Source: Pusillimonas sp044464525
GTDB taxonomy: Bacteria > Pseudomonadota > Gammaproteobacteria > Burkholderiales > Burkholderiaceae_B
Assembly: GCF_044464525.1 (NCBI RefSeq)
Contig: NZ_JBIQLE010000005.1
Location: forward strand, 1-64,000
Reading direction: 5' to 3'
DNA length: 64,000 nt
A program made the translations under genes and the position numbers. Below the pieces are notes generated by a model that saw only the letters and a program-made list of their open reading frames with translations, made no database searches and was not told the DNA's origin. This document shows, piece after piece, positions 1-8,629 of this stretch. How positions within the stretch are numbered: the stretch's first letter is position 1; every line of letters starts with the position of its first letter.

Positions 1-298
1 GCCTTGGCCGCCTAACCTCTACTTTTAACGACCGTTAAAAAAGGGAGGATTACCGTGGAGCCCCACACAGCCGAAGGGATACCAATACCTGCTACCGGCA
101 CGACGCATGCCGCGAAGACAAATTGAATATTGAAGTAGCCGGGCGTTGCTGGGCGATCTTGGCAAGACATGCTTCATCTCCTTGAGCGTACACATGATTA
201 CGTCTCTAGCAATGTATGCTTACCGGCAGCAAACTATGTAGTGAGGGCGTCTCACACCACCTTGTTTTCGTCTCAACAGTTCTGTCATGGCAAGAGGC

Positions 299-1357
299 TC
301 AAGGCGGATTCTCAGACAGAGGGCGCCCTTCCCGAAGACCGCGCGGACTAACACCAAAGCGCCGACGAAACAGCTGGCTAAGATTGGCGGGGTCGAGCAG
401 GCCGCAGCGCTGCGCCAACTTCGCGATAGGCTGTTCGTCACACGCTGTTTGCAGCAGATCGTACAAGCGCTGCAAGCGGCGCTCTCGTATATAACCCGCC
501 ACAGTCAAATTATTCTTCTTGAATGCCCGATACAAAGTCGCCCGCGAGCAGTTGGTTACGGCACAAATCCATGCAGGGCTCAGAGAGGGATGATCGAGAT
601 GCTTTTCAATGAATCGCTGTGCAGTGAATATCAGCGTGCTCTCGGACCCCCCCTCCAGATTGAGCTTGTCCTGCATCGCACCGCGCAACATGGCCAACAC
701 AAAATCCTCACTGGCCTCCAGCATGGCATGCCGCTCTTGCGTGGCCATACGCGCCGCAGCATTGGGAAACTGCATCAAGTGCGTTTTTAGCAAAGGAGAC
801 AGCCCGCTACTGGCAAGGGCGCTGTTCACCAGAGCCGGAGTAGGAGTCTTGCCTGCAAAAATGGCTTGCAGGGCTAACCTGGGCAGATCGATCTGCACCA
901 ACTGGTGGCGAGAGACTTCTACCCTCTGTGGCAGTCGTGAGTCATACAGGAAGAAGTCGCCGGCGTTGGCGACAAAACCTTCCCGATCAAAAGCCGCTTT
1001 TATCCGGCCTCCGATAACAAAAAGCAGAGCAAGATCGTCTTCATTATTCGACCGCGCAGCCTGAGCACAGCGCTCTCCGCTAAAGCCATCAGAGAACGAA
1101 TAGTGCATCTCTTTTGTCAGTGAGACCATGGAAACGATCTTGGCCCGGAAGTCTTGTCGTTGCTTTGGATCGGGCGGGTCGACTTTCACGCTTCGAACTT
1201 GCGACCCCGTCCAGAAGTGGTAGCGTTCGGATGGCGCAACGTCGTCGGACCGGATGGTCTGAAAGACTAAGTCTGAAGGCCTGCCCCTGGAAAACAAATG
1301 GGGAGGCTCTGGAACCCAGGCCGACTGCAAGGGTGGGCGATTCGTCTGTTTAGACAC
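299..1357 (-). CDS. AraC-family transcriptional regulator
   Basis: A 352-residue regulator. The C-terminal third (about residues 245-345) is an AraC-type double helix-turn-helix, with the pattern around SRATLYRAFKK and the second helix near LSQLFRRRFGVSPRGLR. The N-terminal 200 residues resemble the AraC-binding-like effector domain seen in FeaR-type regulators. The start is GTG at 1357, preceded by AGGAG six bases upstream; no better ATG is available. It is divergent from the DUF1254 lipoprotein gene with about 200 bp between them, so that gene is its most likely target. The effector is unknown. Family assignment is firm; the target is inference. Confidence 0.9.
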   Translation of the reverse strand: MSKQTNRPPLQSAWVPEPPHLFSRGRPSDLVFQTIRSDDVAPSERYHFWTGSQVRSVKVDPPDPKQRQDFRAKIVSMVSLTKEMHYSFSDGFSGERCAQAARSNNEDDLALLFVIGGRIKAAFDREGFVANAGDFFLYDSRLPQRVEVSRHQLVQIDLPRLALQAIFAGKTPTPALVNSALASSGLSPLLKTHLMQFPNAAARMATQERHAMLEASEDFVLAMLRGAMQDKLNLEGGSESTLIFTAQRFIEKHLDHPSLSPAWICAVTNCSRATLYRAFKKNNLTVAGYIRERRLQRLYDLLQTACDEQPIAKLAQRCGLLDPANLSQLFRRRFGVSPRGLREGRPLSENPP

Positions 1358-1564
1358 GCCACGCTCCTAAGTTAGTGAGCTTGCCGAGAGTTTACCAAAC
1401 CCAATAAACATCCAACTTCGGGCACGCGGTCGCACTTAACGGCGTAACGCTGGACTTCCCCCTCATACGAACGCATAATCACGGACTAATTTTGTCCTAA
1501 TTTTTAATATACCTAGCTCGCTTTTTTGCAGGGCGTTCGAATAATTATAAAAAGGCTTGGCGTC

Positions 1565-3001
1565 GTGAGACTTCTATCTTTTATTTTTCTTCTCTTCACC
1601 CTGGTCGGATGTAGCAGCGGTTCAGGAACCGACACCGACACCGACACTGACTCGTTACGCGCGAACGCGAAAGACGCGTACACCTACGGCTATCCACTGG
1701 TATTGATGGAGCGTACAAGACAAGTTTCGACCGCCGTGCCAGGCACCGAGGGGTCGCGCGCACCGATGAACCAGTATGCGCACATCAAGACGTTTCCAGA
1801 CCCTGATTTCAAGGATGTAGTCTCGCCCAACGTCGACACTTTGTACTCGATTGCATGGCTTGATTTATCTTCGGAACCCATCGTGGTTGCTGTGCCGGAT
1901 GCGCGCAACTATGCGCCGACCGGCGCTGACGCCAGATACTACTTGCTTCAGATGCTCGACGCCTGGACGAACGTTTTCGATTCACCCGGGCTGCGCACAC
2001 GTGGGCCGCAAGCACGCGACTTTCTTTTGAGCGGGCCAGACTGGAACGGAGAGATTCCTGCTGGTTTGGAGCACATCCCATCACCCACTGCGCTCGTGTG
2101 GATCACTGGTAGAACCCAGGTTATTGACGACGCCGACTTGCCGAACGTCCACGCCTTCCAGGAACAACTAAAGCTGATCCCGTTATCAAACTGGGGCACA
2201 GCTTATACACCACCTACTAACGTGCCCGTCGAGGAAGGCATCGACTTTTCCACGCCTCCCGCTTCGCAAGTCGATAAGCTCAGCGCACAAGAATTTTTTG
2301 CAGAGTTGTCTTTGCTGATGTCGCGTAACCCTGCAGCCACTTACGATGCCGCGATACTAGAAAGGCTTGCAACCATGGGCTTTGTTCCTGGAGAGCCTTT
2401 TGATCTTTCCAGCCTGCCGAGAGCGCAGGCAGCAGCCATTGAAGCCGGCTACAGGATCGGGCGTGAGCGGCTACTGCAGCTTGCATCACGCAGTGGGGCC
2501 GACCCTGTCAATGGCTGGACGGTGTTGACGAGCGAGATCGGCTCGTACAAAAACAACTACGACATGCGTGCGATTACCGCATTGGTAGGGTTGGGGGCCA
2601 ATCTGCCCGAAGATGCCGTGTATCCGCGTACAGCGATTGACGGTACCGGCGAACCGTTATCGTCTCAGCATCAATACACTCTGTCTTTCGAGGCAGGCAA
2701 ATGGCCGCCTGCAAACGCATTCTGGTCGCTAACCCTTTACGATTCTGATCAAGCGTTGGTAGTGAACCCGATTGATCGATACGCCATCGGCAGCAGAGAC
2801 GGGCTGGTACAAAACTCCGATGGTTCTCTGACCATTTATATCCAATCAGACGCTCCGGCCGGAGCCATGCAGAACAATTGGCTGCCTGCCCCTCAAGACA
2901 AAGAACAGCCATTCAATCTGGTCATGCGCGTTTATTGGCCGAAAAACGAAATGCTGAACGGAGATTGGGTTGTTCCCCCCGTTGTGAAGACTTCGAAATA
3001 G
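1565..3001 (+). CDS. DUF1254/DUF1214-domain lipoprotein
   Basis: A 478-residue exported protein. I place the start at GTG 1565 because it opens directly into a lipoprotein signal peptide with lipobox LVGC at about residues 12-15, and AAGG lies nine bases upstream; an upstream TTG at 1526 would bury the signal. A short threonine/aspartate repeat (TDTDTDT) follows the lipid cysteine. The middle holds the DUF1254 pattern (YGYPLVLMERTR, then SPNVDTLYSIAWLDL) and the C-terminal 110 residues are DUF1214-like (FWSLTLYDSDQALV, ending in RVYWPK). Family members are periplasmic or outer-membrane proteins of unknown biochemical function. It is convergent with the ferredoxin reductase gene, with 16 bp between stops. 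Confidence 0.88.
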   Translation: MRLLSFIFLLFTLVGCSSGSGTDTDTDTDSLRANAKDAYTYGYPLVLMERTRQVSTAVPGTEGSRAPMNQYAHIKTFPDPDFKDVVSPNVDTLYSIAWLDLSSEPIVVAVPDARNYAPTGADARYYLLQMLDAWTNVFDSPGLRTRGPQARDFLLSGPDWNGEIPAGLEHIPSPTALVWITGRTQVIDDADLPNVHAFQEQLKLIPLSNWGTAYTPPTNVPVEEGIDFSTPPASQVDKLSAQEFFAELSLLMSRNPAATYDAAILERLATMGFVPGEPFDLSSLPRAQAAAIEAGYRIGRERLLQLASRSGADPVNGWTVLTSEIGSYKNNYDMRAITALVGLGANLPEDAVYPRTAIDGTGEPLSSQHQYTLSFEAGKWPPANAFWSLTLYDSDQALVVNPIDRYAIGSRDGLVQNSDGSLTIYIQSDAPAGAMQNNWLPAPQDKEQPFNLVMRVYWPKNEMLNGDWVVPPVVKTSK

Positions 3002-3017
3002 GCCGGAACGGCACCAC

Positions 3018-4241
3018 TTAAGCCGCCACCCCGTCCAACGATTTCAACGGTACTTCAGTATTAACCGCCAAAGCACGATCCACAGGCTTGCCACCAGCAA
3101 TCAGTTTGCGGGCCGCCATATGATCCGCGGGCATATTGATCGACTCGACGACCTTGAGCACGTCACCCTCAAAACCCAGGACAGAGAATTTGCCGGACGT
3201 GAAAGTTCCGCGCACTTCATATTCGTACTTAGGCTGAGCTAGCCCGGCAATCTGCAGGCGTATGTCCCCTTGATCCGACCAAAACCAGGGTAACGCGCCA
3301 TAACTCTGTTCTTTTCCGAGAAGGTTGGCAGCGACGCAGCGGGCCTGATCATTCGCATTCTGTACAGATTCCAGACGAACCAGATGCCCCAGTATATGAG
3401 AGGGGAACCGGACACAATCACCCATGGCCCATATTGCCGGGTCTGCAGTGCGTAAGTGCGAGTCGACGACAATGCCGTCGTCGCAGTACAGGCCCGCTTG
3501 CTGGGCGAGACCGTCGTTGGGTTCAGCGCCGATGCCGACAAGCATTAGATCGGTGGGCAAGGTCTGCTCACCCACCTGCGCCGATACCACGCGACCGGCC
3601 TCAATATTGACTTGAGAAATTCGGCTATTGAGGAGTAGCTCTACCCCACGAAGACTATGATGAGCATGCAAGAACCGCGCAATCGGCTCGGACACCGAGC
3701 GGCCCAACAATCGTCCCGCAGCTTCAAGCACGGTAACGCGCTTGCCCAATTGTGCTGCGGTTGACGCCACTTCAAGCCCGATGAACCCACCCCCCACTAC
3801 CAGGACACGCTGTGCCGACTCAAACTGAGCTCTCAAGCGATCGGCATCCGCAATAGTGCGCAGGGAATGAACATTAGAAAACTGGCTTGTGTCCAGGTCG
3901 GGCAATGGCCGAGCACGAGTGCCCGTTGCCAATACCAACTGGCCATACGACAGAAGCGTCCCGTCACTAAGCGACAGCCGCCGTGCCTGCCTATCGACAC
4001 CGACAACTTCCGTACCCAACTTTATCGTCACGCCATGGGTCGAATAATAGCTTTCAGCGCGCAGCCAAGCCGGTGCAGCATCCGCATCCTTCAAATAGCT
4101 TTTAGATAATGGCGGTCGCTGATAGGGCACGTGCGACTCAGCGGTGATCATCACTACACGGTCGCCGGCACCGGCTTCAACCAAACTGGCACATAACTGG
4201 GCGGCAGCGTGGCCACCACCGACAACGACGATTCGACTCAC
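3018..4241 (-). CDS. NAD(P)H:ferredoxin reductase (rubredoxin/BphA4 type)
   Basis: A 407-residue FAD oxidoreductase of the family that passes electrons from NAD(P)H to a [2Fe-2S] ferredoxin for Rieske oxygenases or P450s. The N-terminal FAD Rossmann motif is VVVGGGHAAAQ, the NAD-binding motif VVGGGFIGLEVAS is near residue 155, and the FAD-binding AIWAMGDC segment is near residue 280. The start is GTG at 4241 with AGGAG just upstream; the upstream in-frame ATG would add 15 non-homologous residues. The likely partners lie 7-13 kb away: the ferredoxin at 11149-11469 and the Rieske oxygenase at 16306-17517. An operator-like site lies 260 bp upstream. Confidence 0.9.
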   Translation of the reverse strand: MSRIVVVGGGHAAAQLCASLVEAGAGDRVVMITAESHVPYQRPPLSKSYLKDADAAPAWLRAESYYSTHGVTIKLGTEVVGVDRQARRLSLSDGTLLSYGQLVLATGTRARPLPDLDTSQFSNVHSLRTIADADRLRAQFESAQRVLVVGGGFIGLEVASTAAQLGKRVTVLEAAGRLLGRSVSEPIARFLHAHHSLRGVELLLNSRISQVNIEAGRVVSAQVGEQTLPTDLMLVGIGAEPNDGLAQQAGLYCDDGIVVDSHLRTADPAIWAMGDCVRFPSHILGHLVRLESVQNANDQARCVAANLLGKEQSYGALPWFWSDQGDIRLQIAGLAQPKYEYEVRGTFTSGKFSVLGFEGDVLKVVESINMPADHMAARKLIAGGKPVDRALAVNTEVPLKSLDGVAA

Positions 4242-4499
4242 AATGACTCCTTTTTTTCTGATTCCCAGTTGCTTTGAGGCGGGCATCCGTAACCCCTAGG
4301 GTATCAACCCGGATTTCGAGAACGGTCCGACGTGGGCTCGAGCTTGCCGTGAACGCGCGAGTACGAAAGTAGCGTTTCTAAAGCGAGTCACCCACCGAAA
4401 CTTAAATACAATAAATTTTGACCAGTGAGTTTATTTTATTCTTTTGAATCATCAAGTTACGAGACACTCCAAGTTAAGTCACATTCCGTCAGATTATAT

Positions 4500-4520
4500 T
4501 TTGGATATTGTACACAAAAT
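4500..4520. promoter_or_regulatory. Operator-like site 1 (FCD-GntR type)
   Basis: The sequence TTTGGATATTGTACACAA (4500-4517) repeats the second site at 4911-4928 with a single mismatch. The core TTGTACACAA has the TTGT..ACAA form typical of FadR/FCD-type GntR operators. It lies 260 bp upstream of the ferredoxin reductase start, so it may serve the leftward promoter. Binding by the GntR regulator at 10485-11138 is inference. Confidence 0.5.
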
Positions 4521-4910
4521 TACTATTAAGTCTTGGTTGACACGCATTTTCCCAACTCTCTGGATAAGATGGCATAAAGTCCAGGCTTGATTCCATGGAA
4601 CCCTGACCGCAAGAAACCGCGACTTCATTAACCGACCATCATTCTATTCAGAGACGAATCAATCTCTAGAAGTCCCAAAGTCAGAGGCTGAAGCATCTAC
4701 GGCTTGCAAACCAACATCGGCGCTCGACCCTACCTAATGTGGGCTCTGCCCCTCTCGGAAAGTACCGTGCAATAGAAACCATACTGGCCGAAATAGCAAA
4801 TAGAATATTAAATAAATATTCTGGTTCGGCTTCACCGTCTCCTTTTTACCGCAATAACAATATCTTCATAGGGGTTTTCCCGTTTCGAGGGGAAACCCTA
4901 TTTCGCGAAC

Positions 4911-4931
4911 TTTGGATATTGTGCACAATAT
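4911..4931. promoter_or_regulatory. Operator-like site 2: 16-bp perfect palindrome
   Basis: ATATTGTGCACAATAT at 4916-4931 is a perfect palindrome, and the preceding TTTGG makes an 18-base direct repeat with site 1. The core TTGTGCACAA fits FCD-GntR operators. It lies about 90 bp upstream of the first importer gene, in position to block its promoter or early transcription. Candidate ligand: the GntR regulator encoded at 10485-11138. Confidence 0.6.
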
Positions 4932-5022
4932 ACTTACTCATGGATGGAGACGTCCGTTTGAGGAGGTAGAACAAAGTTCCGCGGGTCCCAAAATTCGAAA
5001 TGGAAACAGGAGCAATATCTCT

Positions 5023-5805
5023 ATGACAACAACGCATCGTCCAGGCAACGCCCCGTGGGGACGCCCACTGGCCAATCTGCTTAACGTCATCTGGCCTTTC
5101 CTCTTGTTGATATCCCTGTGGCATGCTTGGATCGTCATCGACGAAGTACCGCAACTTGTAGCCCTGTCTCCTTGGCTAGCGCTCAAGGGAATGGTGAGCT
5201 ACTTCGGCGAACTCGTACCCGATATGCTCGCAACCAGTGCAGTGATCGGTACTGGCTTGCTAGCGGGAATGCTGATGGGCGTCGCACTGGCGTCGTTCGC
5301 TTGGTTCTCTCCTCTGTTAGGCGGAATGCTTACGCCTGCAGTGGTATTGATAAATGCCGTGCCCTCAGTCGCCCTGATCCCTATTGTCGCGTCCATCTTC
5401 GGCTTCAACACTGCCGCCGTGGTGGCCATTGCGGCCCTGATCACGTTCTTTCCCGCCTTCGTACTTACTCGCTCCGGGCTCGATGCCGTCCCGCCTGGCT
5501 CCGACGACCTATTCAGCGTGCTCGGCTCGAGCCGACATGCCCGATTCACGCATTTGGCATTACCGGCCGCATTACCTAATGTAGCCACCGCTCTACGCAT
5601 AGGCGCCATGCTAAGCGTGCTGGGTTCACTCACTGCCGAATGGCTGCTGGGTACGCAGGGCTTGGGATACCGTCTGGCACTAGCGCAACAAATTATGGAT
5701 ACAGAGCTAGCGTGGAGCATCTGCATGTTGGCTATCGCCTTCTCGCTCTTGGTCTTCGGTTCAGCGACCTTGTTGGAGCGATACATAGCATCGCGTTTTC
5801 GTTGA
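5023..5805 (+). CDS. ABC transporter permease (SsuC/TauC type)
   Basis: A 260-residue inner-membrane permease of the binding-protein-dependent family, with about six hydrophobic segments. The first begins near residue 20 (VIWPFLLLISLWHAW). The coupling EAA-like loop lies around residues 165-185 (LGSSRHARFTHLALPAALPNV). The start is ATG 5023, preceded by AGGAG; longer in-frame starts would begin inside the leader and cross the palindrome at 4916-4931. It is the first gene of an operon with the binding protein, the ATPase and a second permease. The substrate is not recognisable from the sequence. Confidence 0.88.
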   Translation: MTTTHRPGNAPWGRPLANLLNVIWPFLLLISLWHAWIVIDEVPQLVALSPWLALKGMVSYFGELVPDMLATSAVIGTGLLAGMLMGVALASFAWFSPLLGGMLTPAVVLINAVPSVALIPIVASIFGFNTAAVVAIAALITFFPAFVLTRSGLDAVPPGSDDLFSVLGSSRHARFTHLALPAALPNVATALRIGAMLSVLGSLTAEWLLGTQGLGYRLALAQQIMDTELAWSICMLAIAFSLLVFGSATLLERYIASRFR

Positions 5806-5863
5806 TCGATTAACGCCCGATCTCACACACCACTATTCGAATACTGACAACAAGGAGCAAACC

Positions 5864-6913
5864 ATGCGAGCAACCGACACCAACCGTAGAAAATTCTTGC
5901 GTTCCGCCGGTGCCGCCGCACTGGGCGGTACAGCCCTGCAGCTGCTTGGGCCATCCGTCGTGCTGGCAGCCCAAGACAATACCGTCTCACTCCAATTGAA
6001 CTGGATACCCAGCGTTGACTTCGCTGGCTTCTACATCGCCGACTCACTCGGCTACTACAAGGATGAAGGGGTTAACGTCCGGTTTCTGCCTGGCGGCCCG
6101 AATATGCAAGCCGTGGAACAGGTGTTGGCCGGCGGCATGGGTACTGCCGGGCTACCCACATTCCTGACCAGCACCATCCAAGCGATACAGCGGGACGCCA
6201 AGTTGACGGTTATCGGCACAGTCTTCCAGACTTCCCCTCTAGCGTTGATTAGCCTCGAAGACTTGCCGCTGCGCAACGCTGAAGATTTACGTGGGAAACG
6301 AATCGGCGCAGCTCAAGGTCGCCAACGCGAACTGAACGCCGTGTTCCGAATTAACAACATGCCAACTGACTCCTATCGCTTTATGCCCATTGGCTACGAT
6401 TCGGCGCCGTTAGTTAGAGGGGACGTCGACGTGATCAGTGTCTATGCAACCTCCGAACCCTTAGTACTGGCTGAGAGAGGCGTAAAAACGAACCTCATCT
6501 TATATGCCGATCTGGGCCTGCACACTTATACCTGTCCCATAGTTGTAAGAACAGACGCTATCCAGAACAACCGAGACACTTTGCTGCGGTTCCTGCGCGC
6601 ATCAATCAAGGGTTGGGAAATGAACGCCAAGGACACCGCAATCGCACCCAAGCTCGTAGTTGAAAAATATGCTGGCTCGACAAAAGTGGAACTGGCTCAC
6701 GAACTCAAAGTCAATGAGGCACTGACTCCTTTTACTCAAAGTGATCTAACTCGTAAGAAAGGCATGCTATGGCTCGACAAGACGCATATCTCGGGGCCTG
6801 TCTATCGAGGGCTCACCGCAGCAGGCGAATCCAATCTGCCTGATGTAGATTCCTACGTCGATACATCTTTGCTCGAAGAAGCCTTCGGCGATCGTACAAC
6901 CCTATTGTCGTAA
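5864..6913 (+). CDS. ABC transporter substrate-binding protein (NMT1/THI5-like), Tat-exported
   Basis: A 349-residue periplasmic binding protein. Residues 7-35 form a twin-arginine signal (NRRKFLRSAGAAALGG) ending near VVLAAQ. The mature N-terminus LNWIPSVDFAGFYIADSLGYY is typical of NMT1/THI5-like proteins, which bind pyrimidines, riboflavin-like compounds, sulfonates or small aromatics. AAGGAG precedes the ATG. It sits between permease and ATPase genes. Given the downstream ring-cleavage genes, the ligand is probably the pathway's aromatic or heterocyclic substrate (inference). Tat export suggests folding before secretion. Confidence 0.88.
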   Translation: MRATDTNRRKFLRSAGAAALGGTALQLLGPSVVLAAQDNTVSLQLNWIPSVDFAGFYIADSLGYYKDEGVNVRFLPGGPNMQAVEQVLAGGMGTAGLPTFLTSTIQAIQRDAKLTVIGTVFQTSPLALISLEDLPLRNAEDLRGKRIGAAQGRQRELNAVFRINNMPTDSYRFMPIGYDSAPLVRGDVDVISVYATSEPLVLAERGVKTNLILYADLGLHTYTCPIVVRTDAIQNNRDTLLRFLRASIKGWEMNAKDTAIAPKLVVEKYAGSTKVELAHELKVNEALTPFTQSDLTRKKGMLWLDKTHISGPVYRGLTAAGESNLPDVDSYVDTSLLEEAFGDRTTLLS

Positions 6914-6921
6914 GGAAACGC

Positions 6922-7806
6922 ATGCCCATCCAACGTCAACCGGCACTCATGAAAGAAGCGATTACTCCGACGCTGGGAGCCTACAAGGCAACCACAACTG
7001 GCACTACTACATCCGAAAAGGACTTTGTTCGGCTGGAGTCGGTCAGCAAGCAATTCAACGACGGCACGAAGGAGTTCCTGGCGCTTGATCGCGTAGACCT
7101 CACCATCAGGCAGCACGAGTTTTTAGCGCTAATCGGGCCCTCTGGTTGCGGCAAGTCAACCATCTTGAGGCTCATAGCTGCCCTCGAAACACCCACTGCA
7201 GGGCGCGTGCTGGTGGAGGACGGCGACGACCCAAAGTCATTGCTACACGGCAATCGGCTCGGTGTTGCCTTCCAGGACCACGCCCTGTTGCCTTGGCTCA
7301 GCGCCTGGGACAACATAGCCCTGGCCTTCAAAATCGCTGGACGCACACCAGACGCTCAGCACATCGCCTCGCTGTTTCAACTGATGGGTCTGAAAGGCTT
7401 TGAACGAGCCAGGCCGCGCCAGTTGTCAGGCGGCATGCGCCAGCGGGTAGCCATCGCCCGCGCGCTCGTTCTCAAACCGGACATCCTGCTGCTAGATGAG
7501 CCATTCGGCGCGCTGGACGCAGTAACGCGGCGCCGATTGAACATCGAACTGCAAACTTTATGGAGCCAAGAAAAGCTCACGACGCTGCTAGTTACCCACT
7601 CGGTGGACGAGGCTATCTTCTTAGCTGACCGCGTCGTCGTCATGTCGCCTCGACCCGGTCGGGTAGCGATGGAACGCATCATTGATTTTCCCCGTCCGCG
7701 TACGCCAGACATCATGCGAAGCCCCGAATTCCATCGCCTATCCGACGAATTGACCGCCGCGCTGGACGATATCGAAACCCAAGTCCATGACCAGCCCGAG
7801 GCATGA
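6922..7806 (+). CDS. ABC transporter ATP-binding protein (SsuB/TauB type)
   Basis: A 294-residue ATPase. Walker A is GPSGCGKST (72-80), the signature is LSGGMRQR (168-175), Walker B is ILLLDEP (188-194), and the switch histidine lies in VTHSVDEA. The first 35 residues are an unusual, poorly conserved threonine-rich extension; the real start could lie further in, but ATG 6922 has AAGGAA upstream and follows the binding-protein stop by 8 bp. It energises uptake with the flanking permeases. Confidence 0.92.
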   Translation: MPIQRQPALMKEAITPTLGAYKATTTGTTTSEKDFVRLESVSKQFNDGTKEFLALDRVDLTIRQHEFLALIGPSGCGKSTILRLIAALETPTAGRVLVEDGDDPKSLLHGNRLGVAFQDHALLPWLSAWDNIALAFKIAGRTPDAQHIASLFQLMGLKGFERARPRQLSGGMRQRVAIARALVLKPDILLLDEPFGALDAVTRRRLNIELQTLWSQEKLTTLLVTHSVDEAIFLADRVVVMSPRPGRVAMERIIDFPRPRTPDIMRSPEFHRLSDELTAALDDIETQVHDQPEA

Positions 7807-7842
7807 AGCCGTCCAGGACCCAAGTTAAGTGAGTGTAAGAAG

Positions 7843-8595
7843 ATGGATCTACAACATCACCGCAATTCGCTATATCCAGTATGTGGCACATTGCTACTGC
7901 TAACTATCTGGGAACTGCTGGGGAGAACTAGTTTTTTCGACGGGGTAATGCCTCCCCCCAGCGAAATCCTAAACGCGGTGCTGTTTACACCAGGCCGCTC
8001 GCTGTACTTTGAAGCGCTGATGATCACCGGTCGTTCAGCCATCATCGGCTATCTTCTGGGCGTAGTTATCGGTGTGTGCTTGGCCACACTGGCACAATTG
8101 GTGCCTGTGCTACGCGCCGGCATAGTACGCTTCGGCGCTATTGCCAACGCCACCCCCATTATTGCACTGGGCCCCGTCCTAATGGCTACTATTGAACGAG
8201 CCCATCTACCCATTGCCGTGGCCGCGTTCTTCGTCTTTTTTAGCATCTTTATCGCCCTGCTTTCTGGCTATAGCGAAGCCACACGCACCCACCACGACCT
8301 ATTCACTGTACTGGGGGCCAGTCGGCAACGACGTTTCCTTTACTTGGAAGGCCCTGCGGGCCTGCCGACGTTCACTGCCGGCCTGAAGGTCGCGGCCCCG
8401 GCCGCCGTGGTAGGCGCTATTTTCGGCGAATGGTTCGGGCTTGACACCGGCATAGGACCGCTCCTGATTTCGTCCATGCAAAGTTATTCGCTCGGCGCGC
8501 TCTGGGGCTCGACGTTATTAGCAGGCATGGTGGGCATGCTCGCCTACATGTTGCTGTCACAAGCAGAGAAAAAAATTACGCGGCGCTTCCGCTAA
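7843..8595 (+). CDS. ABC transporter permease, second subunit
   Basis: A 250-residue permease homologous in layout to the first one. It has about six hydrophobic segments and the coupling loop LGASRQRRFLYLEGPAGLP near residues 155-175. Together the two probably form a heterodimeric channel. The start is ATG 7843, 36 bp after the ATPase stop. Having two different permeases with one ATPase gene is common in the THI5-like branch. Confidence 0.88.
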   Translation: MDLQHHRNSLYPVCGTLLLLTIWELLGRTSFFDGVMPPPSEILNAVLFTPGRSLYFEALMITGRSAIIGYLLGVVIGVCLATLAQLVPVLRAGIVRFGAIANATPIIALGPVLMATIERAHLPIAVAAFFVFFSIFIALLSGYSEATRTHHDLFTVLGASRQRRFLYLEGPAGLPTFTAGLKVAAPAAVVGAIFGEWFGLDTGIGPLLISSMQSYSLGALWGSTLLAGMVGMLAYMLLSQAEKKITRRFR

Positions 8596-8629
8596 GCGGT
8601 TCGCAACAAACATTTAACTAGGAGTAATC

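Larger units (their letters stand above)
4242..5022. other. Long divergent intergenic region with structured leader
   Basis: About 780 bp without a convincing gene, separating the reductase (minus) from the importer operon (plus). It is visibly A+T-rich. It holds two operator-like repeats, listed separately. It also holds an AT hairpin at 4802-4822 (arms AGAATATT/AATATTCT, loop of five) and an imperfect GC-capped hairpin at 4870-4899. No T-run follows either hairpin, so they look like 5' leader structures rather than terminators. An upstream ORF extension of the permease crosses one operator and is not credible. Confidence 0.6.

Noticed and set aside
1..298. Possible small gene before the AraC regulator
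   Set aside because: Only short ORFs without family features; a GTG ORF at 54 encodes 23 residues and has no support. I see nothing else there.
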